Counted from the stretch's first letter, positions 1-9,393 are shown. The stretch: 37,158 nucleotides of DNA from Acetobacter fallax (GCF_011516735.1 NZ_WOSX01000034.1:1-37158); one strand, 5' to 3'. Program-made: numbers and translations. The notes: generated by a model from the letters alone, not told the origin.

Positions 1-115
1 GGTCAAAACTGAGAGACTGGCTGGTGGGTACGTCAGGTACAGGTCATCTATCCCGCCTAAAGAAACCTTAAAATTGCTTTTTTGAGGTTGTGAAATTGTA
101 TTCCACATAAACGCC
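1..115. other. Left edge, no gene seen
   Basis: No gene is recognisable here. The reading frame of the following helicase fragment stays open back to a stop codon at 83-85, but the residues encoded at 86-115 do not look like a UvrD-type protein. A foreign sequence, perhaps the end of an insertion element, therefore seems to have been joined to the helicase gene near position 115. I could not identify an inverted repeat or transposase in these bases. Confidence 0.5.
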
Positions 116-1360
116 TTCCGGGCCGCTACCGTGCGCAACATTCTCGATTTTCCGGCGTCCTTTGATCCTCCGGCATGCATTGTGACGCTGGACCGGAACT
201 ACCGTTCCACAAAGCCCATTCTGGATGCGGCCAACGCGGTGATTGGCGAGGCAGCCGAGCGGTTCACCAAGGATCTGTGGACCGAGCGGACCTCGGAGGA
301 AAAACCACGACTGGTCACCATCTGGGACGACACTGCCCAGGCGAATTACATCGCCGATCGGGTGCTGGAAGAGCGTGAGGCCGGCACACCGATGAAGCAG
401 CAGGCGGTGCTGTTCCGGGCTTCGCACCATAGCGGCACGCTGGAGGTGGAACTGACCCGGCGCAACATTCCGTTCGTGAAGTTCGGTGGCCTGAAGTTTC
501 TCGACAGCGCGCATGTGAAGGACGTGCTGGCGCTATTGCGCTTTGCCCAGAACCCACGCGACCGCATTGCGGGCTTTCGGGTGTTGCAGCTTTTGCCAGG
601 CGTGGGACCAACCTCGGCCCGGCGGGTGCTGGATACGATGGGGGAGAATGCCCATCCCTTCGAGGCGTTGAAGGATATCAAAGCGCCCCAGCGCAGCGGC
701 GAGGCCTGGATGGGGTTTGTGAACACGCTCACCGCTCTTGGCAGCCATCAGGTCGGCTGGCCGGGCGAGATCGCGGCAGTGCGTTACTGGTATGAGCCGC
801 ATCTGGAGCGGCTGCATGAGGATGCTTCCACGCGTCTGGCGGATCTGGTGCAGCTGGAACAGATCGCCGGGGGCTACCCGTCACGCGAGAAATTCCTGAC
901 CGAACTGACGCTGGACCCGCCGGATGCCACGTCCGATCAGGCTGGCGTGCCGCTGCTGGACGAGGACTATCTGATCCTCTCCACCATTCATTCCGCCAAG
1001 GGGCAGGAATGGAAGAATGTGTTCGTCATGAACGTGGTCGATGGGTGCATTCCGTCCGATCTGGCCACCGGTGAGAAGGATGACATCGAGGAGGAGCGCC
1101 GGCTGCTTTATGTGGCCATGACGCGGGCGAAGGACAGTCTCGATATCATGGTGCCGCAGCGTTTCTATGTGCATGGCCAGCACAGCCGGGGCGACCGGCA
1201 CGTCTATGCTTCACGCACGCGCTTCATTGATCGGGATATGCTGTCTTTGTTCGAAGCCGTGTCATGGCCTGTCGTGAAACCGGAAGACCAGGCCCGACAG
1301 GAAGCCGTGAAATCCGTAAGGATCGATATGGCAGCCAGATTACGCGGCATGTGGTCGTAA
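116..1360 (+). pseudogene. UvrD/Rep-like helicase, 5'-truncated
   Basis: This is the C-terminal half of a superfamily 1 UvrD/Rep/PcrA-type DNA helicase. Visible motifs are FRAATV (tail of motif III), TLDRNYRS (motif IV), STIHSAKGQEW (motif V) and LLYVAMTRAK (motif VI). The Walker A motif, the DExx box and the start of motif III are absent, so the product, about 410 residues if started at the GTG at 131 against about 650-700 in the family, cannot bind and hydrolyse ATP as a helicase. Homology begins abruptly at about 116, so the gene was cut by insertion or recombination rather than by point mutation. The SRAP gene follows 13 bp later on the same strand, so the two probably formed a DNA-repair operon. 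Confidence 0.85.
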
Positions 1361-1373
1361 GGGAGCAGGGCCG

Positions 1374-2021
1374 ATGTGCAATCTCTATTCCATGACCTCG
1401 AACCCGCAGGCGATCCGCGAGATTGCGAAAGTCCTTGAGGATCGCACGGGGAATCTCCAGCCGCTACCCGAGATCTGGCCGAACACGATGGCGCCGGTCG
1501 TGCGGAATGGCGAGAACGGCCGTGAACTGGTTATGGCGCGCTGGGGCATGCCGACACCGCCCGGCTATCTCAAGGGACATAAGGTCGATCGCGGTGTGAC
1601 CAATATCCGCAATCCGACCTCGACATGGTGGAAGCGCTGGGAAGGTGTTGCGCATCGCTGTCTGGTGCCGCTGACGGCGTTTTCGGAACCCGAGCGTCTG
1701 TCTAATGGGAAATCACGGCCTGTGTGGTTTGCCCGCAGCGACGGAGAGCCGCTGGCCTTCTTTGCCGGGATCTGGTGCCGGTGGACGTCGGTGCGCAAGC
1801 TGGCAGACGGGGAGACGATGGATGACCTGTTCGGGTTTCTGACCACCGATGCCAATCGGGAAGTAGGGACGATCCATCCGAAGGCCATGCCTGTGATCCT
1901 GACGCAGCCGGATGAGCTGGATGTGTGGATGAATGCACCGACAGTAGAGGCTCTGCGTCTTCAGCGGCCTTTGCCGGATGGTATGCTTGCTCGTGTCGAA
2001 GAGCCGCGTCCGTTCGGATGA
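1374..2021 (+). CDS. SOS response-associated peptidase (SRAP/YedK-HMCES family)
   Basis: SRAP proteins form a stable thiazolidine crosslink with abasic sites in single-stranded DNA and shield them. The 215-residue product starts MCN, so Cys2 becomes the N-terminal nucleophile after methionine removal. Other expected features are the TNIRNPTS segment (DNA and active-site loop), TAFSEPE with the acidic residue, and the IHPKAMPVIL motif carrying the active-site histidine. Length and motifs are complete, so the gene looks functional. A GGGAG ribosome site sits 8-12 bases before the ATG. It lies just behind the broken helicase gene and may share its lost promoter; the family name comes from SOS-linked neighbourhoods. 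Confidence 0.9.
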   Translation: MCNLYSMTSNPQAIREIAKVLEDRTGNLQPLPEIWPNTMAPVVRNGENGRELVMARWGMPTPPGYLKGHKVDRGVTNIRNPTSTWWKRWEGVAHRCLVPLTAFSEPERLSNGKSRPVWFARSDGEPLAFFAGIWCRWTSVRKLADGETMDDLFGFLTTDANREVGTIHPKAMPVILTQPDELDVWMNAPTVEALRLQRPLPDGMLARVEEPRPFG

Positions 2022-2439
2022 CAGTTATGGTGGGGGTGCAGTCCGCTCTCCATCTTCAAGTTCTATCACTTTCCGGCTCTTTTTTCGAACCTGCTGACGA
2101 GACCGACTGACAGATCACACGACCTTCTTCAGCACCGGACTAGCCTTGAAGCGCACGGTATTGCCGGCCTTGGTCTTACGGACGACGAACGTCCCGAAGA
2201 ACGGCGGCGATGAAGGCTTTGCTCATGCGGGGCGGATCCGTGTCGTGGTCGATTCCAGAAAACGGTAGCAGCGCCCTTTCGCCCCGTCACCGCCCAAACG
2301 GCAACCTACTCCTATGCAAGTTCTTCTATCCCGGCGCCCTACGGTCCCAAGAGACTTGTTGCGCTTCCGTGTTCATGCCTCTTTCTAATCGACCCCGCTG
2401 ATCCATCGCTTCCCTCGGGAGGCCAATCGCGGGGTTTCG
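2022..2439. other. Intergenic region before trbB
   Basis: This 418-bp gap contains the deleted HU-like remnant at 2115-2226 on the minus strand. The rest (2022-2114 and 2227-2439) holds no gene I can support. No convincing promoter for the trb operon was found. A GGGAGG run at about 2415 lies 20 bases before the trbB ATG, which is too far for a normal ribosome site. Confidence 0.5.
2115..2226 (-). pseudogene. HU-like DNA-binding protein, internally deleted
   Basis: On the minus strand a start MSKAFIAAV, like the N terminus of HU/IHF histone-like proteins, is followed at once, in a different frame, by FFGTFVVRKTKAG and FKASPVLKKVV with a stop. GxFxVR and the lysine-rich FKxSxxLK tail match the arm and C-terminal end of the HU fold. 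The middle of the protein, including helix 2 and the dimer core, is missing and the join is out of frame. I therefore call it a decayed gene with an internal deletion. The match is by eye and the family assignment is moderate. Confidence 0.5.
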
Positions 2440-3408
2440 ATGTCCGTCGCTCCCTTCCGCTCCGAAGCCGTCGCCCGAGGCACGCGCATGCTGCGCACTG
2501 CCCTTGGGTCGGCGATTGCCGGGCATCTCGATGATCCGTCGATCGTCGAGGTGATGCTCAATCCCGACGGAAGGCTTTGGATTGACCGGCTCGCCGGCGG
2601 GATGGAAGACACCGGCACCCGGATCGGGCCTGCCGATGCCGAGCGGATCGTCCGCTTGGTCGCCCATCATGTCGGGGTCGAGGTGCATCCCGCCAGCCCC
2701 CGCGTCTCCGCCGAACTGCCGGGTAGCGGGGAGCGGTTCGAAGGGTTGGTGCCCCCTGTGGTGGCTGCACCGTGCTTCGCGATCCGACGCCCGGCGGTCG
2801 CGGTGTTCTCGCTCGACGATTATGTGACTGCCGGCATCATGACCGCCGCACAGGCTGCGTTTCTGCGTCGCGCAGTGATGGAGCGGCAAAACATCCTCGT
2901 CGCAGGCGGTACCTCCACCGGCAAGACCACGCTGGTCAACGCCCTGCTGGCCGAGATCGCGCAAACCGGCGATCGGGTGGTGCTGATCGAGGACACCCGT
3001 GAGCTGCAATGCGCTGCGCCCAATCTGGTCGCCTTGCGCACGAAGGACGGCGCGGCCTCGCTCTCCGACCTGGTGCGCTCCTCGCTGCGCCTGCGTCCCG
3101 ACCGGATTCCCATCGGCGAGGTGCGCGGCGCCGAGGCACTCGACCTGCTCAAGGCCTGGGGCACCGGCCACCCCGGCGGTGTCGGCACCCTGCATGCGGG
3201 CTCGGCGATCGGTGCCCTGCGCCGGCTGGAGCAACTGATCCAGGAAGCCGTCGTCACCGTGCCGCGTGCCCTGATCGCCGAGACCATCGACGTGATCGCC
3301 GTCCTGTCTGGGCGCGGCAGCGCGCGCCGCCTGGCCGAACTCGCCGCCGTCCGGGGGCTGGCCCCGGAGGGCGACTACATCCTCACATCCGCCGGAGAAA
3401 AGTCATGA
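2440..3408 (+). CDS. trbB: Conjugal transfer ATPase TrbB (VirB11-like)
   Basis: TrbB is the hexameric traffic ATPase of P-type conjugation systems, working at the inner membrane to power pilus assembly and substrate transfer. The 322-residue protein has the family N-terminal [15 protein letters not shown] segment, the Walker A motif GGTSTGKTT at about residue 155, the Asp-box LIEDTREL, and the [12 protein letters not shown] and [11 protein letters not shown] motifs. Length is normal. It heads the trb operon, and its TGA overlaps the trbC ATG in the sequence ATGA. A coupling-protein gene (traG) and copG usually precede trbB in this type of cluster; here they do not. Confidence 0.95.
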   Translation: MSVAPFRSEAVARGTRMLRTALGSAIAGHLDDPSIVEVMLNPDGRLWIDRLAGGMEDTGTRIGPADAERIVRLVAHHVGVEVHPASPRVSAELPGSGERFEGLVPPVVAAPCFAIRRPAVAVFSLDDYVTAGIMTAAQAAFLRRAVMERQNILVAGGTSTGKTTLVNALLAEIAQTGDRVVLIEDTRELQCAAPNLVALRTKDGAASLSDLVRSSLRLRPDRIPIGEVRGAEALDLLKAWGTGHPGGVGTLHAGSAIGALRRLEQLIQEAVVTVPRALIAETIDVIAVLSGRGSARRLAELAAVRGLAPEGDYILTSAGEKS

Positions 3409-3731
3409 CCCCGACGCTCGCCCTGCGCCGCCGCCTTGCCGTGGCGGGCGCTACCTTGTCCGCAACGCTGCTGTCGGCCCCGGCCTATGCGTCCGGCTCC
3501 AGCATGCCGTGGGAAACGCCGCTCAACGAGATTCTCGAATCCGTGCAGGGGCCGGTCGCCAAGATCATCTCGGTGATCATCATCACCGTGACCGGCCTGA
3601 CCCTGGCCTTCGGGGAAACCTCGGGCGGATTCCGCCGCCTGATCCAGATCGTCTTCGGTCTGTCGATCGCCTTTGCCGCCTCCAGCTTCTTCCTGTCGTT
3701 CTTCTCCTTCTCGGGCGGGGCGCTGATCTGA
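3405..3731 (+). CDS. trbC: Conjugal transfer pilin TrbC (VirB2-like)
   Basis: TrbC is the major subunit of the conjugative pilus. The 108-residue product has a signal sequence with a likely cleavage after APAYA, followed by two membrane segments (around KIISVIIITVTGLTLAF and LIQIVFGLSIAFAASSFFL) separated by a short GGFRR loop, the standard pilin layout. The start ATG overlaps the trbB stop, and its own TGA overlaps the trbD ATG by one base, so translation is probably coupled. A longer upstream frame exists but lies inside trbB and is not the gene. Confidence 0.92.
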   Translation: MTPTLALRRRLAVAGATLSATLLSAPAYASGSSMPWETPLNEILESVQGPVAKIISVIIITVTGLTLAFGETSGGFRRLIQIVFGLSIAFAASSFFLSFFSFSGGALI

Positions 3732-3997
3732 TGGAGCCGGACGCCATTCCCAGCTTCATCGCTCCGGTGCATCGCGCCCTGATCGAGCCGATCCTGCTCG
3801 GCGGGGCGCCGCGCACGGTGGCGATCGTCAACGGCACGCTGGCCGCCGCCATCGGGCTCGGCCTGCGGCTGTGGATCGCCGGCGGGATCTTCTGGCTGGT
3901 CGGCCATTTCGCCGCCGTATGGGCCGCGAAGCGTGACCCTGCCTTCGTCGACGTGGTGCGCCGGCATCTGCGTTACCCCACCCATCTGGTCGGGTGA
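3731..3997 (+). CDS. trbD: Conjugal transfer protein TrbD (VirB3-like)
   Basis: TrbD is a small inner-membrane component of the mating channel that works with the TrbE ATPase. The 88-residue protein has a polar N terminus containing IPSFIAPVHRAL, then hydrophobic stretches at about residues 33-63 forming one or two membrane helices, and ends with a basic segment. Size, composition and position between trbC and trbE all fit. The ATG shares one base with the trbC stop codon. Confidence 0.9.
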   Translation: MEPDAIPSFIAPVHRALIEPILLGGAPRTVAIVNGTLAAAIGLGLRLWIAGGIFWLVGHFAAVWAAKRDPAFVDVVRRHLRYPTHLVG

Positions 3998-4004
3998 GGG
4001 CGCC

Positions 4005-6431
4005 ATGATGAACCTTGCCGAATACCGCCATCGCCGTGACCGGCTGGCCGATTTCCTGCCCTGGGCGGCGCTGGTCGCCCGGGGCGTGGTGCTGAACAAG
4101 AACGGCGCCTTCCAGCGCACCGCACGCTTTCGCGGTCCGGATCTGGACTCCTCGACCGCGTCCGAACTGGTCGCGATCACGTCCCGCCTGAACAATGCCC
4201 TGCGGCGGCTTGGCTCCGGCTGGGCTATTTTCGTGGAGGCGCAACGCCGTCCGGCGCGCGGCTATCCGTCCGGTCCGTTCCCCGATCCGGCCTCGGAATT
4301 GGTGGACGCGGAGCGCCGGGCGCAATTCGAGGAGGAAGGCGCGCATTACGAGAGCCGTTATTTCCTGACCCTGGTCTGGCTGCCGCCGGCGGACGACGCC
4401 GCCCGCGCGGAAGCCTGGCTCTACGAGAACCGCGCCCGTGGCGGCTCCGACTGGCGGGCGGTGGTCGCAGGTTTCATCGATCAGACCGACCGGGTACTGG
4501 CGCTGCTCGACGGCTTCATGCCGGAGGCCGACTGGCTCGATGACGGCGAAACCCTGACCTATCTCCATTCCTGCATCTCCACACGCTTGCAGCGGGTCAG
4601 GGTGCCGGAAATCCCGATGCACCTCGACGCGATCCTGGTGGATGAGGAACTGACCGGTGGCCTGGAGCCCCGCCTGGGTGACGCCCATCTGCGCACGCTG
4701 ACCATCACCGGCTTCCCGACCCAGACCTGGCCGGGTCTGCTCGACGAGCTGAACCGGCTGGCCTTTCCCTATCGCTGGTCGACGCGGGCGATCTGCCTCG
4801 ACCGCATCGATGCAACCAGGGTGCTGGGCCGGATCCGGCGACAATGGTTCGCCAAGCGCAAGTCGATCATGGCCATCCTCAAGGAGGTGATGACCAACGA
4901 AGCCTCGGTGCTGCTGGATTCCGACGCCGCCAACAAGGCGGCCGACGCCGATGCGGCGTTGCAGGAACTCGGCACCGACCAGGTCGGCCAGGCCTATGTC
5001 ACCGCCACTGTCACGGTGTGGGACGAGGATCCGGCGGTCGCCGCGGACCGGCTGCGGCTGGTGGAGAAGACCATCCAGGGTCGCGACTTTACCTGCATGC
5101 GCGAGACGGTGAACGCGCTCGAAGCCTGGTTCGGCAGCCTGCCGGGCCATGTCTACGCCAATGTCCGCCAGCCCTGCGTCTCCACCCTGAACCTGGCGCA
5201 TATGATCCCGCTCTCTGCGGTGTGGGCCGGACCGGAGCAGGACGGGCACTTCGCCGCCCCGCCGTTATTTTATGCCCGCACCGAGGGCTCGACCCCGTTT
5301 CGCTTCGCGCTGCATGTCGGCGATGTTGGCCACACGCTGATCGCCGGGCCGACGGGCGCCGGCAAGTCGGTGTTGCTGGCCTTTATGGCGATGCAGTTCC
5401 GCCGCTATGCTGGTGCCCGGATATTCGCCTTCGATTTCGGCGGCTCGATCCGGGCCGCGACCCTGGCGACGGGTGGCGACTGGCACGATCTCGGCGGCGC
5501 GCTGTCCGGGACCGGGGACAAGGCGGTCGCCTTGCAGCCGCTGGCGCGGATCGACGAGCCGGGCGAACGGGCCTGGGCGGCGGAATGGGTGGTGACGCTG
5601 CTGGAGCGCGAGGGCGTCACTGTTGCCCCCGACCTCAAGGAGCATCTGTGGTCGGCGCTGACCTCGCTGGCCTCGGCCCCGGTGGCGGAACGCACCATTA
5701 CCGGCCTGTCGGCGCTGCTCCAGTCGCTGGCGCTGAAACAGGCGTTACAGCCTTATTGTGTCGGCGGGCCGTGGGGTAGCCTGCTCGACGCCGAGCATGA
5801 GCGGCTGGGCGTCGCCGATATCCAGGCCTTCGAGATCGAGGGTCTGATCGGCTCGGGTGCCGCGTCCGCCGTGCTGTCCTATCTGTTCCATCGTATCGAG
5901 GACCGGTTTGACGGCAGCCCGACGCTGCTGATCATCGACGAGGGCTGGCTGGCGCTGGATGATCGCGCCTTCGCCGGACAGTTGCGGGAATGGCTGAAGA
6001 CGCTGCGCAAGAAGAACGCCTCTGTCATCTTCGCCACCCAGTCATTGGCCGATATTGACGCCAGCCCGACTGCACCCGCGCTGATCGAGAGCTGCCCGAC
6101 CCGGATCTTCCTGCCCAATGACCGGGCACTGGAGCCGCAGATTACCACGATCTATCGCCGCTTCGGGCTAAACGACCGTCAGATCGAGATCCTCAGCCGG
6201 GCCACGCCCAAGCGCGATTATTACTGCCAGTCCCGCAGAGGCAACCGGCTGTTCGATCTCGGCCTCTCCGAGGTGGCGCTCGCCTTTACCGCCGCGTCGT
6301 CGCCCGACGACCAGGCCGCCATCGACCGGATCTTTGCCCGGCATGGGCGCGACGGGTTCGCGGCGGCATGGCTCATGCACAAAGGTGTTGAGTGGGCAGT
6401 GGAGATGCTCAATCCGGGAGAAGGATCATGA
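4005..6431 (+). CDS. trbE: Conjugal transfer ATPase TrbE (VirB4-like)
   Basis: TrbE is the large VirB4-class ATPase that energises pilus biogenesis. I chose the ATG at 4005 (a second ATG follows at 4008) because homology to family members begins with MNLAEYRHR, giving 808 residues; the frame stays open upstream inside trbD. The N-terminal CagE/TrbE domain covers roughly the first 400 residues. Walker A is GPTGAGKS at about residue 448 and Walker B is LLIIDEG at about 641, followed by FATQSLAD. No frameshift is seen. The stop codon overlaps the trbJ ATG, continuing the coupled operon. Confidence 0.95.
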   Translation: MMNLAEYRHRRDRLADFLPWAALVARGVVLNKNGAFQRTARFRGPDLDSSTASELVAITSRLNNALRRLGSGWAIFVEAQRRPARGYPSGPFPDPASELVDAERRAQFEEEGAHYESRYFLTLVWLPPADDAARAEAWLYENRARGGSDWRAVVAGFIDQTDRVLALLDGFMPEADWLDDGETLTYLHSCISTRLQRVRVPEIPMHLDAILVDEELTGGLEPRLGDAHLRTLTITGFPTQTWPGLLDELNRLAFPYRWSTRAICLDRIDATRVLGRIRRQWFAKRKSIMAILKEVMTNEASVLLDSDAANKAADADAALQELGTDQVGQAYVTATVTVWDEDPAVAADRLRLVEKTIQGRDFTCMRETVNALEAWFGSLPGHVYANVRQPCVSTLNLAHMIPLSAVWAGPEQDGHFAAPPLFYARTEGSTPFRFALHVGDVGHTLIAGPTGAGKSVLLAFMAMQFRRYAGARIFAFDFGGSIRAATLATGGDWHDLGGALSGTGDKAVALQPLARIDEPGERAWAAEWVVTLLEREGVTVAPDLKEHLWSALTSLASAPVAERTITGLSALLQSLALKQALQPYCVGGPWGSLLDAEHERLGVADIQAFEIEGLIGSGAASAVLSYLFHRIEDRFDGSPTLLIIDEGWLALDDRAFAGQLREWLKTLRKKNASVIFATQSLADIDASPTAPALIESCPTRIFLPNDRALEPQITTIYRRFGLNDRQIEILSRATPKRDYYCQSRRGNRLFDLGLSEVALAFTAASSPDDQAAIDRIFARHGRDGFAAAWLMHKGVEWAVEMLNPGEGS

Positions 6432-7174
6432 AAAACATGCCGACAATGAAATCAGTTTTCGTGTCCGGCGTTGCTCTGGTGCTGCCGTTTGCCGTGAGTG
6501 CGCCAGCCCATGCGCAATGGGCGGTCTATGACGGGGCCAATCATGTGCAGGGCGTCCTGATTGCCGCCCGGGCATTGCAGCAGGTCAACCAGCAGGCGCA
6601 GAGCCTCACCAATGAGGCGACCATGCTGGAGAACCAGGCGCGCAATCTGACCAGTCTGCCGTTCTCGGCGTTGGCGCCGCTGGAGCAGTCGTTCGCGCAG
6701 ACGGAAGCGATCGTCGGTCAGGCGCAGGGGCTTTCCTATAACCTGACCGGCATCGATCAGGCGTTTTCGCAGACATACCCGCAGGCGCTTGCGAGCCCGG
6801 GTTCGGCGGCCCAGATGACCGGTGACGCGCAGACGCGATGGCAGAATGCAAGGGGGGCCTATCAGGACGACCTGCGCGTGCAGACCGGTGCCGTGCAGAA
6901 TCTCGACAGTACCGGCAGCCAGATCGACGATCTGGTCACGTCGAGCCAATCCGCGACCGGCGCCTTGCAGGCCGCGCAGTCGGGCAATCAGCTCATGGCG
7001 CTGCAAACCCGCCAGCTCGCCGACCTCACCGCTGTGACGGCGGCGATGGGCCGCGCCCAGGCGCTGGAAGGCGCCCGGCAGGTGGAGAGTGAGGAGCAGG
7101 GCAGGGCACAGCTCGCGAATTTCCTGAATTACGGTGCCGGCTACACGCCTGGCACCGCGCAGATGTTCCACTGA
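6428..7174 (+). CDS. trbJ: Conjugal transfer protein TrbJ (VirB5-like)
   Basis: TrbJ is a periplasmic, minor pilus-associated protein. The 248-residue product begins with a signal peptide ending near APAHAQ, followed by a long helical, glutamine- and alanine-rich region (for example LQQVNQQAQSLTNEA and QNLDSTGSQIDDL) typical of VirB5-class coiled proteins. The ATG overlaps the trbE stop as ATGA, with a GGGAGAAGG ribosome site 4-12 bases upstream. The stop shares its last base with the trbK start. Confidence 0.92.
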   Translation: MKNMPTMKSVFVSGVALVLPFAVSAPAHAQWAVYDGANHVQGVLIAARALQQVNQQAQSLTNEATMLENQARNLTSLPFSALAPLEQSFAQTEAIVGQAQGLSYNLTGIDQAFSQTYPQALASPGSAAQMTGDAQTRWQNARGAYQDDLRVQTGAVQNLDSTGSQIDDLVTSSQSATGALQAAQSGNQLMALQTRQLADLTAVTAAMGRAQALEGARQVESEEQGRAQLANFLNYGAGYTPGTAQMFH

Positions 7175-7446
7175 TGCGCGCGCCGCGCCTTTCCCCGCCG
7201 ATCGTCTTCCGGCTCGTTTCCGTCGGGCTGGTCGTTCTGATCATCGTGGCCGCCAGCCTGCATCTCCGGTATGTGCCCCGTGACGTCGGCGTGCCCGATC
7301 TCGGGCCACCGGGATCGCGTGACCGGCTGGCCACCGGCCTGGCGCATTGTCAGGCGCTCGGCATGAAGGCCGATGGCGATCCGGCCTGCGAAGCGATCTG
7401 GGCCGAGAACCGCAAGCGCTTCTTTGCGCCCGACGCGGCACGGTGA
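7174..7446 (+). CDS. trbK: Putative entry exclusion protein TrbK-alt
   Basis: This 90-residue protein has one N-terminal membrane segment (about residues 11-27, VFRLVSVGLVVLIIVAASL) and a small periplasmic part with two cysteines (AHCQALG and DPACEAIW). It matches the alternative TrbK form found between trbJ and trbL in alphaproteobacterial P-type clusters. TrbK proteins are credited with entry exclusion, blocking uptake from cells that carry the same element. There is no lipobox, unlike TrbK of RP4. Confidence 0.85.
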   Translation: MRAPRLSPPIVFRLVSVGLVVLIIVAASLHLRYVPRDVGVPDLGPPGSRDRLATGLAHCQALGMKADGDPACEAIWAENRKRFFAPDAAR

Positions 7447-7450
7447 CGCC

Positions 7451-8710
7451 ATGCAGCAGGGCACCGGCGTCATCGACAATTTCCTTGCCATCTTCACCCA
7501 GTATATCGATTCCGGGTTTGGGCTGGTGCAGGGCGACGTCCACTGGCTCGCCGGTGTGCTGATCACCATCGACATTACCCTGGCCGGGCTGTTCTGGGCG
7601 CTGGCGCCAGATGAGGACGTGCTGGCGCGGCTGGTCCGCAAGACCCTGTTCATCGGTATGTTCGCCTTCATCATAGGCAATTTTAACGGTCTCGCCCGCA
7701 TCATCTATGAATCCTTCGCAGGCCTCGGCATCGAGGCTGGGGGCGGGCATCTCACCCAGGCGCAACTGCTCCAGCCGGGACGGCTGGCGCAGGTCGGCAT
7801 CGACGCGGGCAAGCCGATCCTGACCTCGATTTCCTCGCTGGTCGGTTTCGTCGCCATCTTCAACAACGCAATCCAGATCGTGGTGCTGCTGCTCGCCTGG
7901 CTGATCGTGGTCATCAGCTTCTTTGTCATGGCGATCCAGCTTTTCGTGGCACTGATCGAGTTCAAGCTGACCACGCTCGCAGGCTTCGTGCTGGTGCCCT
8001 TCGGGCTGTTCGGTCGCACCGCCTTCCTCGCCGAGAAGGTGCTGGGCAATGTCGTCTCGTCCGGGATCAAGGTGCTGATGCTGGCCGTTATCGTCGGCAT
8101 CGGTTCGACGGTGTTCGGCCAGTTCACCAACGGTTTCAACACCCCGCCCACCATCAATGACGCACTGACCCTGATCCTCGCCTCCCTGACGCTGCTCGGC
8201 CTGACCGTGTTCGGGCCGGCATTGGCCAACGGGCTGATCGCCGGTGGTCCGCAACTCGGCGCGGGATCCGCTGTCGCTACAGCCGCCGGGGCGGTCGGCG
8301 CCGGGGTGGCGGCTGCGTCCGGGGCCGGACTGGCTGTGGGGGCCGCGGCAGCCGCCGTGCGTGGCGGCGCTTTTGTCGCGGGCGGCACGACCGCCGCCTA
8401 TCAGGCCGGAGGTGCGGCAGGTGTCGCGAAGGCCGGACTGTCGGCTGCCGCCAGCCCGTTGCGCCGGGCCATGGCCAGTGTGCGTACCAGCTATCAGGCC
8501 GGAGGAGCCGCCGCGACTGGCGGTGCGGGAGGCGCGACCGCTTCAGGCGCTGGTGGTGGAGCGGGGACGGCTGGCAAGCCACCGGCCTGGGCCACCCGGA
8601 TGCAGCGCAACAACCGGATCAGGGGTGGGGCGGACGCCGCCGCGCAGGCGATCAAGGGTGGCGACCGGCCCAGCGGTGGCCATGACGTCGATCTCTCGGA
8701 GGGAGAATAA
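7451..8710 (+). CDS. trbL: Conjugal transfer protein TrbL (VirB6-like)
   Basis: TrbL is the polytopic inner-membrane protein of the mating channel. The 419-residue product has a start at MQQGTGVIDNF and several membrane segments between about residues 30 and 280 (for example IVVLLLAWLIVVISFFVMAI). Its C-terminal 140 residues are very rich in glycine and alanine, ending in a charged tail. The frame is open upstream inside trbK, but this start is the conserved one and lies 4 bp after the trbK stop. The glycine-alanine tail is common in the family and low in complexity. Confidence 0.92.
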   Translation: MQQGTGVIDNFLAIFTQYIDSGFGLVQGDVHWLAGVLITIDITLAGLFWALAPDEDVLARLVRKTLFIGMFAFIIGNFNGLARIIYESFAGLGIEAGGGHLTQAQLLQPGRLAQVGIDAGKPILTSISSLVGFVAIFNNAIQIVVLLLAWLIVVISFFVMAIQLFVALIEFKLTTLAGFVLVPFGLFGRTAFLAEKVLGNVVSSGIKVLMLAVIVGIGSTVFGQFTNGFNTPPTINDALTLILASLTLLGLTVFGPALANGLIAGGPQLGAGSAVATAAGAVGAGVAAASGAGLAVGAAAAAVRGGAFVAGGTTAAYQAGGAAGVAKAGLSAAASPLRRAMASVRTSYQAGGAAATGGAGGATASGAGGGAGTAGKPPAWATRMQRNNRIRGGADAAAQAIKGGDRPSGGHDVDLSEGE

Positions 8711-8712
8711 CC

Positions 8713-9393
8713 ATGTTCCGTCGTCCCACCATGCGTTTCGGCAAAACGCCGGAACCGGAAACGCCCTATCACAAGGCCGGACAGGTCTGGGACGACCGCA
8801 TCGGCTCAGCCCGTGTTCAAGCGCGCAACTGGCGGCTGGCTTTCTTCGGCTGTCTCGCTTTGAGCGGCGGGCTCGCCGCCGGGCTGGTCTGGCAGTCGGC
8901 GCGGGGCACCATCACGCCGTGGGTGGTGCAGATCGACCATCTCGGCCAGGCGCAGGCTGTCGGTCCCGCGACCGCCGCCTATCGGCCGACCGATCCGCAG
9001 ATCGCCTGGTATCTGGCGCGCTTCATCTCCGAGGTGCGCGGTATCCCGGCCGATCCGGTGGTGCTGCGGCAGAACTGGTTGGATGCCTATAATTACGTCA
9101 CCGATCGCGGTGCGCTGGCCCTGAATGATTATGCCCGCACCAACGATCCGTTCAGCCGGATCGGCAGGATGCAGGTTGCGGTCGAGATCGCCAGCGTGAT
9201 CCGTGCCTCCGATGACAGCTTCCGGGTGGAGTGGGTCGAGCGCCGCTATGCCGATGGCGCGCTGGCTGCCACCGAGCGCTGGAGCGCGATCCTCACCATC
9301 GTCGTCACCACCCCGACCGATGCCGAACGCCTGCGCAAGAACCCGCTCGGCATCTACATCCACGCCCTCAACTGGTCCAGGGAACTCGGCTGA
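8713..9393 (+). CDS. trbF: Conjugal transfer protein TrbF (VirB8-like)
   Basis: TrbF is the bitopic inner-membrane scaffold that links the channel to the outer-membrane core. The 226-residue protein has a cytoplasmic N terminus with the conserved TPYHKAGQVWDDRIGSAR, one membrane helix at about residues 41-60, and a periplasmic VirB8-like domain ending in NPLGIYIHALNWSREL. A GGAG ribosome site is present 7-10 bases before the ATG, inside the end of trbL. The stop codon overlaps the trbG start by one base. Confidence 0.94.
   Translation: MFRRPTMRFGKTPEPETPYHKAGQVWDDRIGSARVQARNWRLAFFGCLALSGGLAAGLVWQSARGTITPWVVQIDHLGQAQAVGPATAAYRPTDPQIAWYLARFISEVRGIPADPVVLRQNWLDAYNYVTDRGALALNDYARTNDPFSRIGRMQVAVEIASVIRASDDSFRVEWVERRYADGALAATERWSAILTIVVTTPTDAERLRKNPLGIYIHALNWSRELG

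Noticed and set aside
2326..3234. A long minus-strand frame opposite trbB
   Set aside because: It is antisense to trbB, histidine- and arginine-rich in the manner of GC-rich shadow frames, and without family features.
3828..5249. A long minus-strand frame (473 codons) inside trbE
   Set aside because: It lies antisense to a well-conserved ATPase gene in high-GC DNA and has no recognisable motif, so it is a shadow frame.
7241..8254. A 337-codon minus-strand frame opposite trbK and trbL
   Set aside because: It is a low-complexity, Gln/His/Asp-rich shadow of the TrbL membrane segments.
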